DNA of 64,000 bases. Source: Paractinoplanes aksuensis. GTDB lineage: Bacteria > Actinomycetota > Actinomycetes > Mycobacteriales > Micromonosporaceae. The DNA lies in assembly GCF_024137025.1 (NCBI RefSeq), contig NZ_JAMYJR010000013.1, positions 391,860 through 455,859 on the forward strand, read 5' to 3'. The position numbers were made by a program, and so were the translations under genes. A model generated the notes under the pieces. It did not search any database, was not told the origin of the DNA, and saw only the letters and a program-made list of their open reading frames with translations. Positions 35,739 to 45,478 of this stretch are shown here, piece by piece. The first letter of the stretch is position 1; each line of letters opens with the position of its first letter.

Positions 35739-36473
35739 TTAGCCCAGCCGGGTCGTCACGATGCCGCCGTCGACGTCGAGCGTGGTGCCGTGAATCATCG
35801 ACGCCGCGTCGGAAGCGAGAAACACCACGCCGTCGGCGATGTGCTGGGGGCGTACGACAACGCCGGCCGGCGTTCCGGCGGTCTGCCGGTCGAGGATCTC
35901 CCGGAAGGCCTCGTTGCCCGGCGTCAGGGTGACGCCCGGAGCGACCGTGTTGACCCGAACGCCCCGCGGCCCGAACTCGGCCGCCCAGGTCCGGGTCATC
36001 TGCTCGAGCGCGGCCTTGGTGGCGGTGTACATGGCCGCGAACGGCACACCGACCCGCGACATCCACGAGCCGACATTGACGATGACACCGGAGCCGCGGG
36101 CCGCCATCGCCGGCGCCATCGCCCCGACCAGAACGTGCGGCGCCCGTACGTTGACCGCCAGCATGGCATCGAGGTCGTGGTCGGCGAGGTCCGCCGTCGG
36201 CGTCGCCGGATAGATGCCCGCGTTGTTGACCAGGATGTCGACCTTCCCACCGAGCCTGGTCGTCGCGGTCCCGGCGAACTCCCTGATCTCCTCGTACGTC
36301 CCGGTCAGGTCGACCGGCACGAAATGCGCCACCCCGAGCTGCCGGCCCCGGTGCGCGTCGCGCCCGGCGGCCACGACCTCCGCTCCGGCCGCGGTCAGCG
36401 CCGTGGCGATGGCGGCCCCGATCCCACTCGTGGCCCCGGTGACGACAGCAGTACGTCCTTGCAATGAACTCAT
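35739..36473 (-). CDS. Short-chain dehydrogenase/reductase
   Basis: A 244-residue classical SDR oxidoreductase. Cofactor motif TGATSGIG at 14-21, NNAG near 85, catalytic Ser in VGSWMS, YTATK active site and a C-terminal LDVDGG. GRD after the second strand (AAGRDAHRGRQ) suggests NADP(H). The start was set at MSSLQGRTAVV, just ahead of the Rossmann fold. The divergent XRE/MmyB-type regulator 100 bp away probably controls it, an arrangement frequent in actinomycetes. Confidence 0.92.
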   Translation of the reverse strand: MSSLQGRTAVVTGATSGIGAAIATALTAAGAEVVAAGRDAHRGRQLGVAHFVPVDLTGTYEEIREFAGTATTRLGGKVDILVNNAGIYPATPTADLADHDLDAMLAVNVRAPHVLVGAMAPAMAARGSGVIVNVGSWMSRVGVPFAAMYTATKAALEQMTRTWAAEFGPRGVRVNTVAPGVTLTPGNEAFREILDRQTAGTPAGVVVRPQHIADGVVFLASDAASMIHGTTLDVDGGIVTTRLG

Positions 36474-36574
36474 GCCACCCAGTTCAGGGCAGTGCCGGTC
36501 CGGGTGCCAGATCCCGTTCTGCCTGGGCACGGCATGACCAGGCACGGGCCCGGCCCACGACGTACGGTGAAGCA

Positions 36575-37432
36575 ATGCCGCCGGACCGTGCCGCCCTGGG
36601 CGCCTTTCTGCGCTCCCGCCGCAGCAACCTCACGCCGGCGCAGGCGGGGATAGCGCCGTTCCCCGGGCCACGCCGGGTCCCTGGTCTGCGCCGGGAGGAA
36701 CTCGCTGTGCTGGCCGGGCTCAGCCCCGACTACTACAGCCGCGTCGAGCAGGGACGGCAGGCGAACGTCTCGACCGAGGTGCTCGACGCGCTGGCCCGGG
36801 CCCTGCGCCTGAACGAGATCGAACGCTCCCACCTGCACGATCTGGCCGCGCCCGTCCGGGAGCGCAAGGCATCCGGCCCGGAAGCCCAGCAACGGCCCGA
36901 TCCGGGGCTGCTGCGGGTGATGGCCATGCTCGACCACGTCCCGGTGCTGCTGCTGGGCGTCCGCTCGGAGGTGCTCGCGAGCAACGCCCTGTTGCGGGCC
37001 GTGCTGGGCCACCCGATGCCGCCGGGGTCCGTGCTCGCCCGGTGGGTGCTGCTCGACCCGGCCGCCCGTGAACGCCTGGCCAACTGGGAGGTCATCGCGC
37101 GCAACACGGTCGGCGCCATGCGCCGGGAGACCGGGCGGCGGCCGCACGACCGCAAGCTCCGGGCGGCCATCGACGAGATCCTGGCCGCGGACGCGCAGGC
37201 GGCCGAGTGGTGGGCGGACCAGCGGGTCGTCGACCACGCGTCGCTCGTCAAGCACATCCACCACCCGGTCGCCGGCGATCTGACCTTCGGCATCGAGGCG
37301 GTGACGGCGCCCCACGACCCGGACCAGGTTCTGGTCGTCTACACGGTCGAGCCCGACTCGCACACCGCCCGGGCCCTGCCGCTGCTGGCGTCCTGGCAGC
37401 TGACGCTCGCCACGCCGGAGGTCCCGATCTAG
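36575..37432 (+). CDS. XRE regulator with MmyB-type ligand-binding domain
   Basis: A 285-residue regulator. The N-terminal helix-turn-helix (LGAFLRSRRSNLTPAQAG, VPGLRREELAVLAGLSPDYYSRVEQGRQANVS) and the C-terminal MmyB-like domain (PVLLLGVRSEVLASNALLRAVLG, ITFGIEAV-like TFGIEAVTAPHDP) match a large actinobacterial family, whose C-terminal domain is thought to bind a fatty acid-like ligand. It is divergently oriented to the SDR gene and ends 9 bp before the PPOX gene. Confidence 0.92.
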   Translation: MPPDRAALGAFLRSRRSNLTPAQAGIAPFPGPRRVPGLRREELAVLAGLSPDYYSRVEQGRQANVSTEVLDALARALRLNEIERSHLHDLAAPVRERKASGPEAQQRPDPGLLRVMAMLDHVPVLLLGVRSEVLASNALLRAVLGHPMPPGSVLARWVLLDPAARERLANWEVIARNTVGAMRRETGRRPHDRKLRAAIDEILAADAQAAEWWADQRVVDHASLVKHIHHPVAGDLTFGIEAVTAPHDPDQVLVVYTVEPDSHTARALPLLASWQLTLATPEVPI

Positions 37433-37441
37433 GCTCCCGGT

Positions 37442-37852
37442 ATGGCAATCACCCTGTCCGCCGCGTGGGAGCTGAGCCGCCGGGATCACGGCCTGGCCAT
37501 CGTCTCGACCCTGCGGGCCGACCAGACCATCCAGTCGTCGCTGGTCAACACCGGCCTCGTCGGCGACCGGCTGGCCTTCGTCACGTACGGCCAGGTCAAG
37601 CTGGCCAATCTGCGCGTCCGCCCGCAGCTGTCGGTGGCCTTCCGCGACGGCTGGCGCTACGCGACGGTCGAGGGCCGGGCCGAGATAGCCGGCCCCGAGG
37701 AGCTCGAGGCCGAAGAGCTGCGACTGCTGCTCCGCGAGATCTTCACCGCGGCCGGCGGCACCCACGACGACTGGGACGAGTACGACCGCACCATGCGAGA
37801 GCAGCGCCGCGCGGCCGTCCTCATCACCCCGACCCGCGTCTACGGCAGCTGA
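37442..37852 (+). CDS. PPOX-class pyridoxamine-phosphate-oxidase-fold protein
   Basis: A 136-residue split-barrel protein of the flavin/F420-binding PPOX family: GLAIVSTLRADQTIQSSLVN, RLAFVTYGQVKLANLRVRPQLSVAF, WRYATVEGRAEIAGP, and a C-terminal RRAAVLITPTRVYG. Actinomycete members of this size often use F420 for quinone or biliverdin-like substrates. Its 3' end overlaps the convergent VOC gene by 13 bp. Confidence 0.87.
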   Translation: MAITLSAAWELSRRDHGLAIVSTLRADQTIQSSLVNTGLVGDRLAFVTYGQVKLANLRVRPQLSVAFRDGWRYATVEGRAEIAGPEELEAEELRLLLREIFTAAGGTHDDWDEYDRTMREQRRAAVLITPTRVYGS

Positions 37853-38217
37853 GCCCCGTCGAGCCACTTGGTCAGGTTGAGCATGTTGCCGTCGGGGTCG
37901 AGGACGTGGGCGACCCGTTGGCCCCACGGCATGTCGTTGGGCTGGTTGGGTGCGCTCCCGCCCGCTGACTCGACCGTGGGCAGCAGCGCGTCGACGTCGT
38001 CGACGTCGGCGCTCAGGATGATGCGTACGGGTGCGCCGGTCTCGGTGCCCTCCTCCTGGACGATGCCGAGCGTGGATTCGCCGATGCGCAACTCGATGTA
38101 GAACTCGGGGCCCTCGTCGGGCACCCGGAGGGTCTGCGTCGCGCCGAGCACTTTCTCGTAAAAGGCGCGCAGGCGGGGCAGGTCCGGTGTGCTGGCGATG
38201 GGCTGAATCGAAGTCAT
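37840..38217 (-). CDS. VOC-family (glyoxalase-like) protein
   Basis: A 125-residue vicinal-oxygen-chelate fold protein, with the start taken at MTSIQPIAST where the first strand begins. It shows the paired beta-alpha-beta units: PRLRAFYEKVLGATQTLRVPDEGPEFYIELRI and VDDVDALLPTVESAGG...PWGQRVAHVLDPDGNMLNLTKW. The C-terminal DPDGN motif is standard for family members that act as dioxygenases, antibiotic-binding proteins or isomerases. Specific activity unknown. Confidence 0.88.
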   Translation of the reverse strand: MTSIQPIASTPDLPRLRAFYEKVLGATQTLRVPDEGPEFYIELRIGESTLGIVQEEGTETGAPVRIILSADVDDVDALLPTVESAGGSAPNQPNDMPWGQRVAHVLDPDGNMLNLTKWLDGAQLP

Positions 38218-38253
38218 GTGCGGTAGACCCGGCGACCACCCGGAACTCATCGG

Positions 38254-38721
38254 TCAGCCGCCGACGCGGGCGAAGCGGACCTGTTTCCAGTTCCAGATCT
38301 TGGCCAGTTTGACCCGGTCGCCGGGCTTGGGGGCGTGCCAGACCTGGCCCGCGCCGGCATAGACGGCCACGTGGTATGCGCGGCGGCCGGTGACCCAGAA
38401 GACCAGGTCGCCGGGGCGGGCCGCGGCCTTGGTGATCTTGCGGGCGGCGCGGTACTGGGCCTGCGCGGTGCGGGGCAGCTTGATCCCGCCCTTGGCGTAC
38501 GCGAAACCGGCCAGGCCGGAGCAGTCGAACGCGCTCGGCCCGCGGGCGCCGTACTTGTAGGGCTTGCCCTTCTGTGCCTGGGCGGCCGCAACGATCTTGG
38601 TGCCGCGGGCGACCAGGGCGGAGGTCGAGGCGGCGGCGGGTGACGGGGCGACGAGCAGGGTGGAGGCGATGGCCGCGGCGGCGAGAACGAGCAGCAGGCG
38701 GCGCAGCGTCGGGAAAGACAA
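38254..38721 (-). CDS. Secreted NlpC/P60 cell-wall hydrolase
   Basis: A 155-residue C40-family peptidase. The TTG start follows GAGGAT; no ATG is available and the signal peptide (RRLLLVLAAAAIASTLLVAPSPAAAS) begins right behind it. The catalytic Cys is in SAFDCSGLAGFAYAKGG, the His in AYHVAVYAGAGQVWHAP, and GDLVFW is the usual strand between. It cleaves peptide cross-bridges of peptidoglycan outside the cell. The c-di-AMP riboswitch directly upstream is the classical control of such genes in actinobacteria, tying wall turnover to c-di-AMP. Confidence 0.93.
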   Translation of the reverse strand: MSFPTLRRLLLVLAAAAIASTLLVAPSPAAASTSALVARGTKIVAAAQAQKGKPYKYGARGPSAFDCSGLAGFAYAKGGIKLPRTAQAQYRAARKITKAAARPGDLVFWVTGRRAYHVAVYAGAGQVWHAPKPGDRVKLAKIWNWKQVRFARVGG

Positions 38722-38734
38722 GACGATCCTCGGT

Positions 38735-38875
38735 CCTTCAACCGCCTGCGAGGTTAGCTGTCGGATTAGGCCTGAAGGCGGCCCGCCGCTCGCGCGACTT
38801 CACCCCGAGCCGGCTCGAAAAGGCCGGCGCTGTGGTTCCCCCGTTCCCGCCCACTGAAGTTTCCTGTCGATGTCA
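38735..38875 (-). promoter_or_regulatory. c-di-AMP (ydaO-yuaA) riboswitch
   Basis: On the minus strand upstream of the NlpC/P60 gene the conserved blocks appear in order: CGGGGGAACCACAG, then GGGGTGAAGTC, then CCGACAGCTAACCTCGCAGG. These are the hallmark ydaO-yuaA sequences. The element ends just before the ribosome-binding site. c-di-AMP binding normally turns such genes off. Outer limits are approximate. Confidence 0.9.
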
Positions 38876-39152
38876 GGTCGGGCCGCCCTCAGGTGGGCGG
38901 GACTCGGCGTCCCGGGGCGGCACGGGTTGACGATCGGCCGGGGTCGGCGAACCTGACGGTTTCGCAGCCGTCCCGGCCGCAACAGTTGTCACGGATCGGA
39001 ATCCCCGGCGGAAGTCGTTCCGGACATCGGGGATCAGCAGGGAGTGACCGGTGCGATTTCCGGCGGCGGTATCGGTGACCCTCGTCACCCAATTCATGCT
39101 GATCAAGCCCGATTTCGCTCTCGGAGCGCAACCACTTCAACTACGCAGAGCA
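38876..39152. other. Intergenic stretch, riboswitch leader and cox upstream region
   Basis: About 280 bases with no gene seen. The left part probably holds the promoter that drives the riboswitch and NlpC/P60 gene leftward; the right part leads to the CO dehydrogenase promoter. Codon bias in all frames looks random. Confidence 0.4.
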
Positions 39153-39206
39153 ACCTAAGGCATCTCTTAGGTAGCTGTTGACATTGGACCGCGCTCAGGA
39201 AAGATG
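39153..39206 (+). promoter_or_regulatory. Operator-like inverted repeat and promoter of the cox operon
   Basis: ACCTAAG and CTTAGGT form a perfect 7-bp inverted repeat around six bases (39,153-39,172). Six bases further on stands TTGACA (39,178-39,183), and AAAGAT follows at 16-bp spacing as a plausible -10. The coxM start lies about 25 bp beyond. The repeat is placed where an activator or repressor would act. Confidence 0.55.
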
Positions 39207-39230
39207 CCTGGCAATCGCAGGAGGTGCAGC

Positions 39231-40118
39231 GTGCAGGTGCCGGCTCCGTTCGAGTACGAGCGTGCCACCAGTGTGGACCAGGCCATCGGTCTGCTGGAAC
39301 GTCTGGGCAGCTCAGCCCGTCTCGTCGCGGGCGGTCACAGCCTGCTGCCGATGATGAAGCTGCGGCTGGCGAACTTCGACTATCTGATCGACATCAACCC
39401 GTTGCACACAGAACTGGGCTATATCCGGTTCGCGGGCGAAGGAGCCGGCGGCGAGGTACGCATCGGGGCGATGACCCGGCACCGGGAGCTGCTCGAGTCC
39501 GACGAGCTGGCCGCCGCGTTCCCGATCTTCCGGGACGCCGAGCGGGTGATCGCCGACCCGATCGTGCGCAACCGCGGCACGCTGGGCGGCTCGCTGTGCC
39601 AGGCCGACCCGTCGGAAGACCTGTCGGCCGTGTGTACGACGCTCGACGCGAGCTGCGTCATCCGCGGGCCGGGCGGCGCCGAACGGGTCGTGACGATGGA
39701 GGACTTCCACGTCGGTCCGTACGAGACGGCGGTCGGTGACGGCGAGATGCTGACCGAGGTGCGGTTCCCGCTGCGCCCGGGCGGGGGCAGTGCGTACGAG
39801 AAGGTCGAGCGCCGCGCCGGGGACTGGGCCGTGGTGTCGGCCGGGGCCGCGGTGTGGCTGGCCGGCGACGGCACCATCGCCGACGCCCGGGTCGGGCTGG
39901 CCGCGGTCGGGCCCAACACCACCGGCATCCCGGAGATCTCGGCCGCGCTGCGGGGCCGCGAACCGGCCGAGGATCTGTACGAACAGGCCGGTGCGATCGC
40001 GGCGCGCAGCTGCGACCCGGCCACCGACCAGCGGGGCAGCGCCGACTACAAGCGCCACCTCGCCGACGAGCTGACCCGGCGGACGCTGCGTACCGCCGTG
40101 GCCCGGGCGAGGAGCTGA
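39231..40118 (+). CDS. coxM: Carbon monoxide dehydrogenase medium subunit (FAD)
   Basis: A 295-residue flavoprotein that passes electrons from the iron-sulfur subunit to the quinone/acceptor. The GTG start directly follows AGGAGGTG. FAD-binding motifs are AGGHSLLPMMKLRL near 33-46 and NRGTLGGSLCQADPSED near 110-126, and the C-terminal CO_deh_flav domain (YEKVERRAGDWAVVSAGAAVWL) completes it. Size and order match CoxM of Oligotropha-type enzymes. It leads an eight-gene run in which almost every junction is overlapping or within 10 bp. Confidence 0.94.
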   Translation: MQVPAPFEYERATSVDQAIGLLERLGSSARLVAGGHSLLPMMKLRLANFDYLIDINPLHTELGYIRFAGEGAGGEVRIGAMTRHRELLESDELAAAFPIFRDAERVIADPIVRNRGTLGGSLCQADPSEDLSAVCTTLDASCVIRGPGGAERVVTMEDFHVGPYETAVGDGEMLTEVRFPLRPGGGSAYEKVERRAGDWAVVSAGAAVWLAGDGTIADARVGLAAVGPNTTGIPEISAALRGREPAEDLYEQAGAIAARSCDPATDQRGSADYKRHLADELTRRTLRTAVARARS

Positions 40119-40120
40119 GC

Positions 40121-40608
40121 ATGCAGGTCACGATGACCGTCAACGACGTCGAGGTGACGCGCGAGATCGAGGGCCGGCTGCTGCTCGTGCACTTCCTGCG
40201 CGACACGCTGAGCCTGACTGGCACGCACTGGGGCTGCGACACCAGCAACTGCGGCACGTGCGTGGTCTGGCTCGACGGCGAGCCTGTCAAGTCGTGCACC
40301 GTGCTCGCGGCCATGGCCGACGGGCACGAGGTCCGTACGGTGGAAGGCTTGGCCAAAGGGGCCGAGCTCGACCCGATCCAAGAGGGTTTCATGCAGTGCC
40401 ACGGCCTGCAGTGCGGGTTCTGCACCCCGGGCATGATGATGACCTGCCGGGCCCTGCTCGACAAGAATCCCGACCCGACCGACGCCGAGATCCGCGAGGC
40501 CATCAGCGGCCAGATCTGCCGGTGCACGGGCTACTCGACCATCGTCCGGTCGGTGCGCTGGGCGTCCGTTCACGAAGCGGCGGCTGCTCAAGAGGCGGGG
40601 GCGCAAGC

Positions 40609-40612
<4 letters not shown>
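40121..40612 (+). CDS. coxS: Carbon monoxide dehydrogenase small subunit (2Fe-2S)
   Basis: A 163-residue iron-sulfur protein. The plant-type cluster ligands lie in GCDTSNCGTCVVWLDGEPVKSC and the second cluster in QCGFCTPGMMM...CRCTGY, as in all molybdenum hydroxylase small subunits. It begins 2 bp after the medium-subunit stop and ends inside the coxL start (ATGA). It relays electrons from the Mo-Cu site to FAD. Confidence 0.96.
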
Positions 40613-43002
<2,390 letters not shown>

Positions 43003-43010
43003 GGTAACCC

Positions 43011-44045
43011 ATGTCCCTTGTAGCTGAACGTGTCGCCGACCTCGCGCAGGCCCGCCGGCCGTTCGTCCACGCCACCGTCGTCCGCGCCCAGGAACCCACC
43101 TCGGCGCGGCCCGGCGACGACGCGGTGATCCTCGCCGACGGCTCCATCGAGGGGTTCGTCGGCGGGGTGTGCGCCGAGAGTTCGGTCCGGGCGGCGGCCC
43201 TCGACACCCTGAAGGACGGCAACACGCTGCTGCTGCGCGTGCTGCCGGAAGACAACGCGGCGTTCCCGGAATCGCCGGGCGCGCTGGTGGTGGTCAACCC
43301 GTGCCACTCGGGCGGGGCGATCGAGATCTTCCTGCGGCCCGTGCTGCCCAAGCCCCTGCTCGGGGTGGTGGGCAGCACGCCGATCTCGCGCGCGGTGGCT
43401 TCGCTGGCTGAGTTTCTCGACTTCGAGGTCACACCCGCTTCCGCGTACGAGGGTGCGGCGGCCGTGGTGGTGGCCGGGCTCGGCCGCGACGAGGAGCGGG
43501 CGATCAGGGCTGCTTTGGATGCCGGGGTGGCGTACGTGGCCCTGGTGTCCAGCCACAAGCGGGGCGCAGTGGTGCTGGACGGGATGGGGCTCACGCCGGC
43601 GGAACGAGACCGGGTGCGCCCGCATGCCGGGCTCGACATCGGGGCCCGTACGCCGAAGGAGATCGCGCTCTCGATCCTGGCCGAGGTGGTCCGCGAGCTA
43701 CGCGCCAACGGCATGGCCTCGCCGGACGACATGGTGCACCCGCCGGAACCCGACGGCGCTGTATCCACAGTCCAGGGTTATCCACAGGCCACCGACACGA
43801 TCAAGCCCAACCCCGCGATAATGACCAGCGGGGGCTCCCCCAGGGAGGGTGGGCTCGACGTTGCGGATGATCATGCTGCCGCCCCTTCGGTTATCACGAT
43901 TTCCGCGAGCCCGCCCCGGCAAGCCGTCGACCCGGTCTGCGGCATGACCGTCTTCATCGACGACACCACCCCGCATGCCGTCGTCGACGGCGAGGACTAC
44001 TGGTTCTGCCGGGTGGGGTGCCGCGACAGCTTCGTGGCCGGTTAG
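43011..44045 (+). CDS. XdhC/CoxI-family maturation protein fused to a YHS domain
   Basis: A 344-residue protein likely involved in inserting or sulfurating the molybdenum cofactor. Residues about 10-85 match the XdhC/CoxI N-terminal domain (FVHATVVRAQEPTSARPGDDAVIL, GFVGGVCAESSVRAAAL), and about 125-245 the Rossmann-like C-terminal domain (GVVGSTPISRAVASLAEF, VALVSSHKRGAVVL, DIGARTPKEIALSILAEVV). A low-complexity linker leads to a complete YHS domain at about 305-344 (VDPVCGMTV...HAVVDGEDYWFCRVGCRDSF), a fold seen in copper/heavy-metal proteins. Because the target enzyme needs copper, the fusion is suggestive. It starts 8 bp after coxL. Confidence 0.88.
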   Translation: MSLVAERVADLAQARRPFVHATVVRAQEPTSARPGDDAVILADGSIEGFVGGVCAESSVRAAALDTLKDGNTLLLRVLPEDNAAFPESPGALVVVNPCHSGGAIEIFLRPVLPKPLLGVVGSTPISRAVASLAEFLDFEVTPASAYEGAAAVVVAGLGRDEERAIRAALDAGVAYVALVSSHKRGAVVLDGMGLTPAERDRVRPHAGLDIGARTPKEIALSILAEVVRELRANGMASPDDMVHPPEPDGAVSTVQGYPQATDTIKPNPAIMTSGGSPREGGLDVADDHAAAPSVITISASPPRQAVDPVCGMTVFIDDTTPHAVVDGEDYWFCRVGCRDSFVAG

Positions 44046-44048
44046 CCG

Positions 44049-44621
44049 ATGGGGGTCACCGGGCTGGTGCTCGCGGCGGGCGGTTCGCTGCGGCTGGGGG
44101 AGGCCAAGCAACTGCTTCCCTACCACGGCCGTACGTTGCTCGACGCCACCCTCGACGTCGCGCGCGCGTGCGGCTTCGACCAGTTGCTGGTCACCCTCGG
44201 CGGGTCGGCCACCCAGGTGCACGAGCAGGTCGACCTCACCGGCTGCACGGTGATCGAGAATCCTTCGTACTCGTCGGGCTGTGGTTCCTCGGTCTCGTCG
44301 GCGATCCCGCTCGTGAGCGAGTCGGCGCTGGTGCTGATGCTCGGTGACCAGCCCGGTGTGCTCGCCTCGTCGGTCGCGGCGGTGCTGGACGCGCTGACGC
44401 CCCTCGCCGTCGCGCGCTACGAGGACGGGCTCGGCCATCCCTTTCTGTTCCGCCGGGAGACGTTCGGGGCTTTGGCGGGGCTGCACGGCGATAAGGCGGT
44501 GTGGAAGCTGCTGCACTCCGGCGCGTACCCGGTGACCGAGGTGCCGATCGACGGGCCGGTGCCGATCGATGTGGACACGCGCGACGACTACGAGCGTCTG
44601 CTGGCCGGTGAGGCTCGGTGA
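44049..44621 (+). CDS. MocA-like molybdenum cofactor nucleotidyltransferase
   Basis: A 190-residue NTP-transferase of the MobA/MocA type: LVLAAGGSLRLGEAKQLLPYHGRTLLD (nucleotide loop), IENPSYSSGCGSSVSSAI, LMLGDQPGVLASSV (metal Asp) and GHPFLFRRETFGAL. MocA attaches CMP to molybdopterin to make the dinucleotide (MCD) form that CO dehydrogenase uses, so the location inside the cox operon fits. It starts three bases after the YHS-fusion gene and overlaps coxD (GTGA). Confidence 0.88.
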   Translation: MGVTGLVLAAGGSLRLGEAKQLLPYHGRTLLDATLDVARACGFDQLLVTLGGSATQVHEQVDLTGCTVIENPSYSSGCGSSVSSAIPLVSESALVLMLGDQPGVLASSVAAVLDALTPLAVARYEDGLGHPFLFRRETFGALAGLHGDKAVWKLLHSGAYPVTEVPIDGPVPIDVDTRDDYERLLAGEAR

Positions 44622-45478
44622 ACGACGCTACCGACGTACGGACCCGGCTTGACGCGGTTGACTATCTGGTCGACGACGGGCTGGCCATGGCCATGTTCCT
44701 CGCGTTGCGGCTCGGCAAGCCGCTGCTGCTCGAAGGGGAGCCGGGGGTCGGCAAGACGGCCGCGGCCAAGGCGCTGGCGCTCGCGTTGGACACGCCGTTC
44801 ATCCGGTTGCAGTGTTACGAGGGGCTGACCGCGGGCGAGGCCCTGTACGAGTGGAACTACCAGCGGCAACTGCTGGCCATCAGGCTGGCCGAGGCGCGGC
44901 ACGAGCGGCTCTCCGACGCCGACCTGTTCACCGCCGAGTTCCTGCAGGAAAGGCCCATTCTCAAGGCCGTACGCCATGCCGGGCCGACGCCGCCGGTGCT
45001 GCTCATCGACGAGATCGACCGGGCCGACGACGAGTTCGAGGCGCTGCTGTTCGAATTCCTCGGTGAGGCCGCGATCACCGTGCCCGAGCTGGGCACGTTC
45101 ACCGCGCTGCGGCCGCCGGTCGTGGTGCTCACCTCCAACCGCAGCCGCGACCTGCACGACGCCCTGCGGCGACGGTGCCTATACCACTGGATCGAGTTCC
45201 CGGCCCCGGCCCGCGCGGCCGAGATCGTCCGGAGGTCGGTGCCCGGCGCCCGGGAGCCGCTCATCCGCAGCGCCGCCGAGTTCATCGGGCGCGTACGCGG
45301 TCTCGAGCTCGACAAGGCGCCCGGCCTGGCCGAGACGATCGACTGGGTGTCGGCCCTGTCCGCACTCGGCGTTACCGATCTGACCGACGCCGCGGTCATC
45401 GGCACCCTCGGCACCATCGCCAAGACCCCGGACGACCGGACCGCCGTCGCCCTCGCCGTCCACCAGGAGACCCCATGA
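44618..45478 (+). CDS. coxD: MoxR-type AAA+ ATPase CoxD
   Basis: A 286-residue AAA+ chaperone. Walker A GEPGVGKT near 41, Walker B LLIDEIDRAD near 128, TSNRSRDLHDALRRRCLYHWIEFP (sensor 1 and arginine finger), and a C-terminal lid. CoxD is known in Oligotropha to help load sulfur and copper at the Mo-Cu site, working with the von Willebrand protein CoxE. GTG start in the stop of the previous gene. Confidence 0.92.
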   Translation: MNDATDVRTRLDAVDYLVDDGLAMAMFLALRLGKPLLLEGEPGVGKTAAAKALALALDTPFIRLQCYEGLTAGEALYEWNYQRQLLAIRLAEARHERLSDADLFTAEFLQERPILKAVRHAGPTPPVLLIDEIDRADDEFEALLFEFLGEAAITVPELGTFTALRPPVVVLTSNRSRDLHDALRRRCLYHWIEFPAPARAAEIVRRSVPGAREPLIRSAAEFIGRVRGLELDKAPGLAETIDWVSALSALGVTDLTDAAVIGTLGTIAKTPDDRTAVALAVHQETP

